19,092 nt of DNA from Smittium mucronatum (GCA_001953115.1 LSSL01007504.1:1-19092); one strand, 5' to 3'; shown: positions 10,524 to 18,904, counted from the stretch's first letter. Program-made: numbers and translations. The notes: generated by a model from the sequence alone, not told the origin.

Positions 10524-12839
10524 ATGGATCTGCTCCCCACCCAAGATCCGGACACAAAGAATAGGGAGAATGAAATAAAGTTAAAATCCCTGCTAAGTTT
10601 ACTAGGGAGAAAACAGCTGGATGCTTCAAATAAGTCTTCAGACACATCGCAAATATTAAACAGTAACGATCTATCAAGTTTATCACTAATATTGGCAGCA
10701 CAAAATATTCAGAGCCCTACAAAAACCGAATTCATATCAAAAACAACACAAACAAATGTAGTTGTAAATCAATCTGGATACACAGTATCTATTATAGAAA
10801 GGGTGATACCAGTGGTGCTGCCTACGCCATTGAATGCTCCTGATAGACAGCAAATAAACGTCCCTGATAAATTTTTAACCACCACACCAACAATAACCGT
10901 GTTAGAAACTACAGTTATCACAATCCCTATTCAAACACAAGCCCAATTACCTACTACCACACAAATAGTTATTCAACAAAGTAATTCATCATCTCAAAGT
11001 TTAAGCCAAGTCTCTCAAGATCGATCAGGGGAAGCAAATGGGAATACATTAAGTTCCAGCCTGCTGGCAGTAGTGATATCATTTTCAATTATCATAATTG
11101 CATTAATAGTATGGATGATAGTGTATATAATGAAAAGAAAAAGAAAAAATGTTGGAAGGAAAACGGAATACGAGGAAAGTCGGGACGATATGGATTACTC
11201 CACAAAAAAATCTCGCAAAAGTAACAGAGGCGAAGATTTTATTATTAGAGATCCCTCCTACGGTGACTGGAGAAATTACGAAAATAGGGCATACCAAAAT
11301 AATCAAACTTTGGACTTAGTTCAAGATAATAACCAATATGCAAATAAATACCCACAGATTGTGAACAGTTACCCTATCAAGGAGAATTTATACCAAAATA
11401 GCAATGTTAGACAAATTTACCACCGACCAAATACAGATATACACGAGTTAAATAGACCGATCGCTCAAATGATGACTAACGCGTACTCTGCTCCACCAAA
11501 TCTCCGAAACACAGCAGTGGAAATCGGAGGTTTATCAGATTTTGATACAAGTAGTGATCTGATTAGAGAATCGAATGCTGAAAAGCTCAAAAAAAAAAAA
11601 CTTGAAGCAAAAATACGAAAAAAAAAGGAGCAGAATCAAAAATTAAAAACACAATTGCTAGCTAAAAAGTTGGCGGCAGAAGAAAAAATAGAAAATAAAT
11701 TGTTTAATGAACTGATAGAGGATTCTGAAAGATCTTCTGCCGAGAGTGATAACCAAAACAATATGATACCCACTATTTTGTCCGAAAGAAAGAGGGAAAG
11801 CAAAGTCCCTAAGGCAGATTACCAAACAGAAAAGACGGTATACCCAGATATTGAGAAATCAAACAAAGGCATAGTTGGGCTTGTATCCGAAATGGTGAAA
11901 AAACATGTTGATGGAATTTGGGGCGGCATAAAAGATGCCGGTATTGAAAGTAACAATCAAAGAGAATCCACCCTGGGGGTTGGTACACCGGGATACAACT
12001 CTGAAAGGGATAAGATTAAGGGTCAAAGATGGAGAGCATTTTCTCGGGAAAAAAGTAGAGAGGATGATAGAAACGAAAACAGAGCATCTGAATACTTGAA
12101 AAAATTTAAAAGTACCAAAAAAAATAGCGCAAATTTAGAAAGAAATAGTTATGTAAATCGATATTTAGATAACAGGTCAACAGAGTCATCCATTTCCGAT
12201 ACATATTTCGAAAAAGACAGAAGAGAAAGCTATAAATTCCCAGTAAAAGTGGATGTTCATGATAAATTTTCAGGTTTTACGAAAAGACAAGATCGTAAAA
12301 AAAAGAACTATGAAGATTTAGAAAACTACGAGCCAAATTATCCCAATAGACCAATTTCTAGAAGAATAATATCATATTCTGGAGATTCAGAAATACACTA
12401 TGTCAGGGATAGCGAAACAAAAAGATACAGTAAAATTAGTGGTGTTGGAAGCAAAAGAATTAATGATATGGGATTCGAGATAGTTAACACACCAAAAAAT
12501 AATAGAAACAACAAAAAAAAATTCCGTGAAAGATTCGATTATGATGAAAGTGAAAGTGACGATAGTTTATCCAAAAAATACGATTTCAGTATTCGGCACA
12601 ATCCACCTCTAGGCCCACTTAAAGCAGTTGAGAACCATGATCCAATGCTTTCTGACGAGCTTGAGCTAGAAAAAGATGACGAGATCTATGTTATTGGAGA
12701 GTTTTCAGATGGCTGGATCCTAGCTATTTTGTGTGAAAATGGAGTCCCTGGCGGTAGCATGGGCATGTTACCCAGGAGGTGTGTGTTCTTATCTGGTACT
12801 CCGTTTAGCTCAATACCAAATATGGTTTCTCGAAGTTGA
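10524..12839 (+). CDS. Single-pass membrane protein with C-terminal SH3 domain
   Basis: An uninterrupted frame of 771 codons. Residues 1-179 are rich in Ser, Thr, Gln and Asn, with Thr/Val/Ile stretches around 118-150 like those in fungal cell-surface proteins. Residues 180-203 form one strongly hydrophobic helix (LLAVVISFSI...VYIM), followed at once by KRKRK, which predicts an outside N-terminus and a cytoplasmic C-terminus. The inner part is highly charged and probably disordered, with a Lys/Glu-rich coiled-coil-like segment at about 353-402. Residues about 700-756 match an SH3 domain: AVENHDP at the ALYDY position, the acidic DELELEKDDE RT-loop region, the DGW with Trp731, and GMLPRRCV at the GLFPSNYV position. 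Such proteins (Fus1-like layout) usually recruit proline-rich partners at the cell cortex; that role is inferred. The ATG at 10524 is chosen because an in-frame TAA lies at 10497-10499. No signal peptide is visible, so the helix may act as a signal anchor, or an upstream exon is missing. Expression and precise family are unknown. Confidence 0.9.
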   Translation: MDLLPTQDPDTKNRENEIKLKSLLSLLGRKQLDASNKSSDTSQILNSNDLSSLSLILAAQNIQSPTKTEFISKTTQTNVVVNQSGYTVSIIERVIPVVLPTPLNAPDRQQINVPDKFLTTTPTITVLETTVITIPIQTQAQLPTTTQIVIQQSNSSSQSLSQVSQDRSGEANGNTLSSSLLAVVISFSIIIIALIVWMIVYIMKRKRKNVGRKTEYEESRDDMDYSTKKSRKSNRGEDFIIRDPSYGDWRNYENRAYQNNQTLDLVQDNNQYANKYPQIVNSYPIKENLYQNSNVRQIYHRPNTDIHELNRPIAQMMTNAYSAPPNLRNTAVEIGGLSDFDTSSDLIRESNAEKLKKKKLEAKIRKKKEQNQKLKTQLLAKKLAAEEKIENKLFNELIEDSERSSAESDNQNNMIPTILSERKRESKVPKADYQTEKTVYPDIEKSNKGIVGLVSEMVKKHVDGIWGGIKDAGIESNNQRESTLGVGTPGYNSERDKIKGQRWRAFSREKSREDDRNENRASEYLKKFKSTKKNSANLERNSYVNRYLDNRSTESSISDTYFEKDRRESYKFPVKVDVHDKFSGFTKRQDRKKKNYEDLENYEPNYPNRPISRRIISYSGDSEIHYVRDSETKRYSKISGVGSKRINDMGFEIVNTPKNNRNNKKKFRERFDYDESESDDSLSKKYDFSIRHNPPLGPLKAVENHDPMLSDELELEKDDEIYVIGEFSDGWILAILCENGVPGGSMGMLPRRCVFLSGTPFSSIPNMVSRS
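11589..11600 (+). repeat. A12 homopolymer inside the SH3 gene
   Basis: Twelve consecutive A inside the coding frame encode consecutive lysines at the start of the coiled-coil-like segment. A second run of nine A follows at 11618-11626. Both are slippage-prone spots, yet the frame is intact through to the SH3 domain. Confidence 0.85.
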
Positions 12840-13440
12840 GTAGAATCAAAAGAAAACTATATATAAATGTAATTAGCATTTAACTATTTGTAGATAAAAA
12901 TCTAGATTTTCAGTTTTAACTTAATTTCACCTTGTACATAAATAATAATACTCGTTAACTTAGCTATAATATTTAATTTGTGTATTTATAGTTGATATAA
13001 TGCGTGCTTATATACTATATATTTGTGCCTTGTAACTGATTTGGGTATTTCTGGAAGAGGTGTTGTTTTAGTAAAATAACAAAGAAAGGGACATCTGGAT
13101 TATGTACTTTTATTTAACTTCCAAAAGTTAGCAAATTCTTCTATATAAATAAGCTGAAAATGATTTTTTTAGCCTTTTTAGTTTTCCAATTTTTATGACT
13201 GAGATACTTTTGGTTATTCTAAATAAAAAAAAACTTACAAAAAAAACAGTCTATTATTATTTACTTCATTATAAACGTATTTTAATAATAAAAACTATAA
13301 TTTGGGATTTATATCAGTAAAAATTACAGGAAATGGTCTTTCTAATATTATTAATCGATTTTTTGGATAAAATAACTCAGTGATATTTTATGTGATTAGT
13401 CAACTATATAATGTATTTTCTATATTTAATTCAGGTACTT

Positions 13441-13453
13441 GGGGGGGGGGGGG
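13441..13453. repeat. Run of 13 G
   Basis: Thirteen consecutive G on + in an otherwise AT-rich region, preceded by TACTT and followed by TGTTG. It could be a real homopolymer or an assembly or sequencing artefact; its length is the least certain part. Confidence 0.8.
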
Positions 13454-13745
13454 TGTTGAAAGAATATATACAAACTAAGATCAACCAAAGAATCCTTAAT
13501 ATCCAACGGTAATTTAATTAATTCTAAACATTCTATATATGTGTGAAGGTCAATATTCAATCGAAAAATTGAAATGAAAAAAATCAGTAAAACTGCGATA
13601 ATATATGATATGATTTTTTTTTAAGGAATAAATTCTTTCAACTTAACTATTTAAATTATAAGATACCCAATTTTATCTTTTATATGTTATTATTATACAT
13701 TGAAAATGTAATAGTTTACTATGATACAATAACCCAAGTCTTCCA

Positions 13746-13760
13746 AATAATAATAATAAT
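13746..13760. repeat. (AAT)5 microsatellite
   Basis: Five tandem AAT units. Simple repeat without coding context. Confidence 0.85.
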
Positions 13761-15440
13761 TCTTTAGTTGGCTTAAGTTGTATATGGGTTGAAAAAAATG
13801 TATATTTTACTCGTATATTCTGATAAGAATAGCTCAAGAGAAGAGGCAAATCTTGAAAATAGTTCAAATTTAGCGTGTATTGTCGCTTTAGTAATTTATG
13901 AACTCAAAACCTGTATTTTAAATGAGATTGAGTCCTAGAATATACCTCTCATTTTAAAGGGATAAATTAAATAGTGACATTTTAAGAAAGTTTTATGTTT
14001 AAATCGAGGGGTTTGAATATATTTTTTTATGTTATGAAATTATCTCATTCTACCCATTAGTATTCTTAAACTGAAGCCGTGAAAATTCATCAGAGAAATT
14101 ACAAGACTTGAATTTTTTTGCTGTTGGAATATATATGTATTGCCAATTATTAAAATCGCTATACGATGGGAATTAAAAAGATTCTGTATTTTAACATAAT
14201 CGTTATATTCCCTTTTCCATTTTTTTCGTCTTAAACTTAAGATTTTATTAGGGTTGCCAAGAATGAAATCCATTATTTTCTTTAAAAAGTTTAAAATAAA
14301 CTAAATAAAAAACAATTACGTCTTTTTGTTGAAAATCTAGGCGGGTTAAAAGCGACCTTTATCAACACACATTAACACGAAATATTCCCTTTTTTATTAA
14401 TAAATGAAAAATCAAGACTTTATGTTTTTAAGTAATTTTTTTTAACTTTAAAAGATGATTCCTTAAGCAAATACATCATTTTTGATAGTGATTCTTTAAA
14501 AATAAACCAAAAGAAGATTCTAATTAAGTAAATAGGCTTGCATATCAAAGCCCATCAGTGTAACGAGAAAAAATCATGCCTTGTAAAATATTTTAGTTTA
14601 ATATGTTTAAGCAGATTTCAAAATATGTATTTGATTTTCATTAGCATATTTGAGGTATATTTATAGAGAAAGATTATTTTGTAGGTGATTTCTACCTTTA
14701 CTCATCAATAGATAAACTGATGCTATTGCTTTTACTAAAAGAGTTACTCTCGCATAGTATCAATTTGAAATATTGCAATTAAAAAATACAAAAACTTTAT
14801 AAAAATTTCTAGCTATCACAGTGTAACATTTTGACGGTTATTTAGCCAATATTTTTGGGAAACGGCTATTATTTATGGTCGTTTGTCGCATTTTAAGGGG
14901 TAACATGTATTTGATTTTTAGTAGTTTTTGGAGTAATTAGTTGATTTCTTTTACAGTTTATCAGAACCTGTGCGATTTAGCTAAGATTAAAAAAATTAAC
15001 TAAAAACAATAATTTTTCAAAAATAAAGTATTTAAGATTAAAAAAATATCCGTATTCCAAAAGCTGAACCAAACTTCTTGAATTTCATGAAGGTAAATTT
15101 ACAATTTCTAAATTTATAATGGAGATATAAAGCTGGATTATTTTTAATTTAGACCAAAGAGATATATTATCTGGAATTAGAATATCGAGGTTACTTGAAA
15201 ATTAAAATCAATTTGGGTCTAAAAGAACCTAGTGTTTTTAGATAGTTATTTTTTTAAAAATATCTTTGGCTAAATTGAGTCAGGAAAAATATCGTTATTG
15301 TAGTGACTTGTGTTACTTTGATCAATGAACAATTGGGGGAAATTTTTATATTAATTGGTGCTATTTTTAGATATTTCACATCTGTTACACTCAAAATACT
15401 AATTCCGAATGTTGCTTTGAGAATTTTGAAGTATTATAAT

Positions 15441-15470
15441 TATACATATACATATACATATACATATATA
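15441..15470. repeat. (TATACA)n microsatellite
   Basis: Four perfect TATACA units followed by TATATA. In one + frame it reads as alternating Tyr and Thr, which explains the spurious open frame around it. Confidence 0.9.
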
Positions 15471-16379
15471 TTAATAGGGAGGTAAGCTTTGGGAAGAATC
15501 GGGTTTGTTGAAATTAAGTATTTTGTAAATATGAGCGTTTTTTTTAATTAATTAACATTATTAATCAAAATGTAAATATAAAAGCATAATACTAAAGTGC
15601 GAAAGGTTTATTAACTTACATATTAGTAACTATAGATAAAAAATCTATTTATAGATGCAGAAATCTATATATAGACCCTAAATCATGGAATCTGACCCTT
15701 TTATGGCTTACGGCATAAGAGTGGTCCATATTTCTCAACTAACAAAACATTTTTTTATAATTGATTACCACAATTGGGATAAATATATTATTATCAAATA
15801 GAGAATGCTAGATTTGACAAATGAGAATTCGGTGTATTTTTGGACCCAGAAAGGCTAAGACAATTCATTTTTTTCTTCTGGGATTTAAGACAATGCAGAT
15901 CATAGCCGAAAGTTTATAACAGAAGGACGGTAGGTTTTTTAGTTGAACTCGATACTTTTCTGGAGATTGGATTATTTTTATTTGCTGCACAATATCATGG
16001 ACGGCCTATTATCAATATTTAATAATAACGTGTAAATAATTGCGATTAATAACGAGTTTGCTGAATAGGTAGACAAATAGTGGTGAATATAAATGAATTT
16101 TTTGGTATTATATGATTGATAGATCTTGAGCGAATAAGGCATAAATTTATTAATGAATAAGGGCCTAAATCATTGCTATTTGGCAGTTCTCCGTTTGAGC
16201 TAAAGAAAATAAAAGGGCCACAATTAAAAGTTTGTAATACTTTCAATAAAATATATATGGTATGTAACAGGGCTTTTCTGGTCCAATTTTTCTTAATTTT
16301 TTTATTGAGTTTTTGTAATTTACCAATTGAAAAATAATATAAAACACTATAATTGCCTATTGGAGGTCGTTCTATACTA

Positions 16380-17089
16380 TTCACCGATAAATATACATTT
16401 TGCTAATGCTTTGAAATGGCCAATATGAGCCTGGTATTGGCTCTTTCAAAGCTGGGTAGAAAAAAATTGGAGCAATTTTCAGCTAATGCGAATAGCTAGT
16501 CCATTGATTGCCCGTTTTTTTTGCTATAGTAAAAGATCTAAGCGGCAGATAAATTCTGTTGGATATTGGCTAAAAGAGCCATGGAAATTTAGTCTCTGAA
16601 GGGCTATGACCTAAACCCGTAAGATTTATTGGCTATCCACTCTGTTCAATTCAATTAGCCGATTTATCCCTAGCATGAGGAGCTCTAAAATCACTCTGCT
16701 GTGCTTGAATGGGATAAAGATTCGATCTTAAATACTACCAATTCATCTAGAATAGCCAAGGAGACCATACTATGGCAGGATCATCTTAGGATCTGAAATT
16801 ACATGTCGAATGATATCATCAACCCTCCCTCTCTTATTTTATGCTGAGAGTTAATTATATAAAAAAAGTCTAAGCTACTAACTTTATGAAAAATAGCTTT
16901 ATCAGCCCGCCCCCCTCACCCGCTTTCAGATCCTATTTTCTGTAATATTACTGCCCCAATTTCTATAAAGACAGGATTTTGCCAATTTCTCTCTCTTTTT
17001 TTTACAGGAGCACTTAAACAGGAAATTAACACTCTTTTCTTACCCCTTCTCATTAAATAGCAAGAGTACTATTCCCAAATCAAAATCTG
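16380..17089. other. Less AT-rich tract of unknown content
   Basis: The base composition here is visibly higher in G+C than in the 3.5 kb to the left and similar to the genes. No intact reading frame covers it. One + frame, interrupted by several stops, has readable stretches between about 16540 and 16796; the opposite strand has a similarly broken readable frame, so neither is trusted. Close to 17000 there is a C/T-rich tract ending in TTTTTTTTACAG, which resembles an intron 3' end and sits about 80 bases before the small ORF at 17090. It may be promoter and 5' untranslated sequence of that ORF, or the worn remains of a mobile element. Confidence 0.45.
16408..16452. repeat. Imperfect inverted repeat, 18-bp stem and 9-base loop
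   Basis: The left arm GCTTTGAAATGGCCAATA (16408-16425) pairs with TATTGGCTCTTTCAAAGC (16435-16452) around the loop TGAGCCTGG. As DNA 16 of 18 positions are complementary. If transcribed from +, one of the two exceptions becomes a G-U wobble, leaving a single T/C mismatch. This is too long to be likely by chance. It could be a structured RNA element, a fold in an untranslated region, or paired ends of a short mobile-element remnant. No element flanks or target duplication were recognised. Confidence 0.8.
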
Positions 17090-17266
17090 ATGGCGGAAAG
17101 TTTTAGTGAAATTTCTGGTGGGTGCTTTTCAGTTTTTGGAGTGTACAAATGCAGGACGTTGTTGATTTTGCTCGCCATATATTTCTTGCTGGTTGTTTAT
17201 ACATACTATATGTTCATACGAATTGCTGGAAACACCGAAAATGCTTATGTCGATTCCGAACTTTGA
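17090..17266 (+). CDS. Putative small membrane protein, 58 residues
   Basis: A complete ATG-to-TGA frame of 58 codons. Residues about 23-46 (starting TLLILLAIYFLLVVYTYYMF) form a single hydrophobic helix, preceded by a basic YKCR and followed by IR, then a polar tail ending AYVDSEL. The short N-terminus MAESFSEISGG is small and polar. The codon choice is mixed and includes C- and G-ending codons (CTC GCC, TTC TTG CTG), unlike the flanking AT-rich DNA; a 60-base count at 17101-17160 gives 23 G+C. I do not recognise the family. It could be an independent small membrane subunit, or one exon of a longer gene: a branch-point-like CTAAAAC and pyrimidine-rich CTTCTCCCCAG lie near 17400-17415, but no convincing donor was found in or just after the ORF. 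An in-frame stop upstream (near 17054-17056) argues against a longer N-terminus without splicing. It converges on the Cue1-like gene. Confidence 0.55.
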   Translation: MAESFSEISGGCFSVFGVYKCRTLLILLAIYFLLVVYTYYMFIRIAGNTENAYVDSEL

Positions 17267-17683
17267 GTGTCTTTAGTTTCGCCATATGATTTTTAAAGTG
17301 GGACTCAATATATTTATCACTGCTCTAAATTAACCTCTATTTATTTATTTTGATATATGAATATAATTATATGTCAAACTTCATTAATCATACCAACTAA
17401 AACCTTCTCCCCAGAAAACCTTATTTCACTTCTTTGGTAGATGCCACTACTATTATAAAGGCTAGATATTGGGTTTTTTTTCTTCGGAAATAGTCCATAG
17501 TACAAAATATTTATAAAATCAACTTAGAAAATCTAATGCTCCAAATAAATATCACTTTATAAAGTTAGAAAATAGTCTTAGTAATGATTCCTTATTTGTA
17601 TGGGATGTCTCGTTTGAAAATAAAAGGGAAAATATGATATAATAAGATTTAGGGCTGATGGCAAATTTACTAAATAGTGTAAT
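17267..17683. other. Intergenic region between convergent genes
   Basis: These 417 bases lie between the stop of the small + ORF and the stop of the minus-strand Cue1-like gene, so they should hold both 3' untranslated regions. No gene is supported. The pyrimidine-rich CTTCTCCCCAG near 17415 would be a good 3' splice site, and the + frame after it is open for about 25 codons (KPYFTSLVDATTIIK...), which leaves room for a second exon of the small ORF. Confidence 0.5.
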
Positions 17684-18344
17684 TTAATGAGCCTCTTGCT
17701 TCTCTAAGAATCTCTTTCTAGCTTGTAAAACCATATATTCCTTCTTTTTATTAAATATTTCAGCTCTCTTTTCTGGGTCCATATCCCACTTATTCTCTGG
17801 TGCTTCTGTTATCTCCATGTTTGGATCAATGGAATACCTTGTCAACAGATCAGCTACTGGTTTGGATTGTGAACCAGAGGCCGATGCACTAGCACCCGCA
17901 CCAGCTCGCTGATTGCGACCAGTGGTGCTGTTCGAATCGTTTATTGAGGATGGTTGATTAGATGGAGATCTTACTTGAGGTGGCTAATCGTATATTTTAA
18001 ATTTAATTTTTTTTTTGAAAAAGTTTATAGTCTCAAATCGAAAAAGAAAAAATGTTTCAAACTTTTTATAAATAAGACAAAATAAATGATTTGCTTACTG
18101 GCGGGAGAGTACCTCCTAGACGCAAAATATTCTCTGTTGTGACCTGTATAGAGCCTGTTTTTCCCAAATCATACCGCACACTTTCTTCTCCAATTCCAGG
18201 AAACATAATTAATAGCTCTCGAACGTGATCTTCTCGTATCGGAAAGGTTGCTGAACCCAATTCGGCGCTATTTCCACCGAGGATCATCCAAAAGAAAAAG
18301 AATACTACGGCCACTACTGCTAACAAAATCACAACGTTCATCAT
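17684..18344 (-). CDS. CUE1: Cue1-like ER membrane protein with CUE domain (two exons)
   Basis: Two exons, 18344-18099 and 17983-17684, give a 181-residue protein. Residues 4-22 are a membrane helix close to the N-terminus (VVILLAVVAVVFFFFWMIL). Residues about 36-77 are a CUE domain, with the hallmark MFP at 47-49, the YDL at 58-60 and the terminal NILRLG. A Ser/Ala/Gly/Asn-rich linker follows (about 83-120), then VADLLTRYSI (125-134) and a Trp at 148 leading into a basic helix (about 153-178, KKKEYMVLQARKRFLEKQ). That last part matches the place and character of the Ubc7-binding region of Cue1. By family knowledge such proteins anchor the ubiquitin-conjugating enzyme Ubc7 at the ER membrane and bind ubiquitin for ER-associated degradation. 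The intron is required: reading on past exon 1 meets a stop after ten codons. It is phase 0, between two Pro codons. The start is the first of two adjacent ATGs, directly before the helix. The symbol denotes the family, and orthology is inferred by eye. Confidence 0.88.
17984..18098 (-). other. Spliceosomal intron in the Cue1-like gene, 115 bases
   Basis: On the minus strand the intron opens with GTAAGC after ...CTCCCGCCA and ends with ACGATTAG before CCACCTCAA. It is more AT-rich than both exons, contains T and A runs, and carries in-frame stops. A possible branch site is ACTATAAAC, roughly in the middle to 3' half. Removing it joins the CUE domain to the linker in frame and gives a protein with the full Cue1 family layout, which supports both splice sites. 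Confidence 0.85.
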
Positions 18345-18673
18345 TTTTCCAAAAATTTGAGGTATCCTCCCCTATGAAAACGATAAAAATATATATCTTG
18401 AAAGAATAACAACTCTATCTCACAGCAGCATAAGATTGAGCAATCGTAAAATTGAGCGATAAACTAAAAACTTATAAATATGAAACCAATATTTTTTTAA
18501 AATATTGAATAGTAATTGTCGGTCTTCTTCACAACGCTTTTAATCCAACAAGTGAAAACTATTCTACGATACCACGGCCTTCAGTTTCTGAAGCACCATT
18601 CGCCAATGTGATTTCATTTAGACTTGTAATTCACCCAACAATATGCAGGTCTGCTTGAAAAGTATAAATGTAT
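18345..18673. other. Upstream region of the Cue1-like gene
   Basis: This stretch should contain the promoter and 5' untranslated region of the minus-strand Cue1-like gene and possibly the 3' end of the frame upstream of it. On the minus strand a TTTTCATAG just before GGGGAGG (near 18370) resembles an intron end in the leader, but this is not provable here. Short readable minus-strand pieces separated by TGA and TAG occur at about 18500-18670; they are too short to call. Confidence 0.4.
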
Positions 18674-18904
18674 TTACACTTCATCTCTTTCATATTCAGC
18701 AGTCAAAGGTTTACTGATATTTTCTAGCCAGTAACCGTTATAATATCCTTTTAGCAAATTAGATCTGATTAATGATAGCCCAGTCCCGTTTTTGATTAAA
18801 AATGATTCTTTGGACCATGGCGAATGAGAGCGTGTAATTCATCATGAGTGTAAAAATCTGATTTTCCACGTAAAGGCCGTACTCTATTAGTTATCTTGAA
18901 CAGT
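18674..18904 (-). CDS. Possible 3'-terminal exon of an unknown gene, or relic
   Basis: The minus strand is open for 76 codons from just after a TGA (18905-18907) to a TAA at 18674-18676. There is no in-frame ATG, so if coding it is an internal-to-last exon whose acceptor could be the CAAG before ATAACTAAT or the TAG before AGTACGG. The product is protein-like and mixed in composition: GKSDFYTHDGITRSHSPWS, then SFLIKNGTGLSLIRSNLLKG, YYNGYWLEN, and the tail LTAEYERDEV. Codon use resembles that of the genes rather than of the desert. I do not recognise the family. The rest of the gene would lie to the right, partly or wholly outside the window. Open frames of this length do occur by chance in this composition, so it may be noncoding or a pseudogene piece. 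Confidence 0.3.

Larger units (their letters stand above)
12840..16379. other. AT-rich intergenic region
   Basis: No gene is supported here. Open frames of 60 to 112 codons exist on both strands, but those at 13673-13867 (-) and 16046-16384 (-) have no usable ATG start, the one at 14040-14273 (-) lacks any recognisable motif, and the one at 15303-15485 (+) ends in Tyr-Thr repeats produced by a microsatellite. The first few hundred bases after 12839 should contain the 3' untranslated region of the SH3 gene; no single polyadenylation signal stands out in such AT-rich sequence. Confidence 0.65.

Noticed and set aside
10483..11306. Minus-strand open frames overlapping the start of the SH3 gene (10483-10701 and 11103-11306)
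   Set aside because: They are antisense shadows of a well-supported 771-codon gene.
13673..13867. Open minus-strand frame of 64 codons
   Set aside because: It starts with TTG rather than ATG and shows no recognisable motif.
14040..14273. Open minus-strand frame of 77 codons with ATG
   Set aside because: Composition is Lys/Asn/Ile/Leu-rich without a domain or helix pattern, flanks are AT-rich intergenic DNA, and the length is within chance expectation.
15303..15485. Open + frame of 60 codons
   Set aside because: Its end is a Tyr-Thr repeat produced by the TATACA microsatellite, and the rest has no motif.
16046..16384. Open minus-strand frame of 112 codons
   Set aside because: It begins with GTG and has no ATG anywhere in frame, the composition is Ile/Leu/Asn/Lys-rich as expected from AT-rich DNA, and no motif is recognisable. 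A chance frame of this length is plausible in the window.
16330..16850. Readable minus-strand frame with about ten stops
   Set aside because: The number of stops is close to random expectation for this composition, and the opposite strand looks equally readable.
18480..18673. Broken minus-strand frame reading TFQADLHIVG, ITSLNEITLANGASETEG and FSLVGLKAL
   Set aside because: It first looked like a retrotransposon protease remnant (LANG...TEG.G), but the pieces are under 25 codons, are split by TGA, TAG and TGA, and follow the stop of the open frame at 18674, so flanking noncoding sequence explains them as well.
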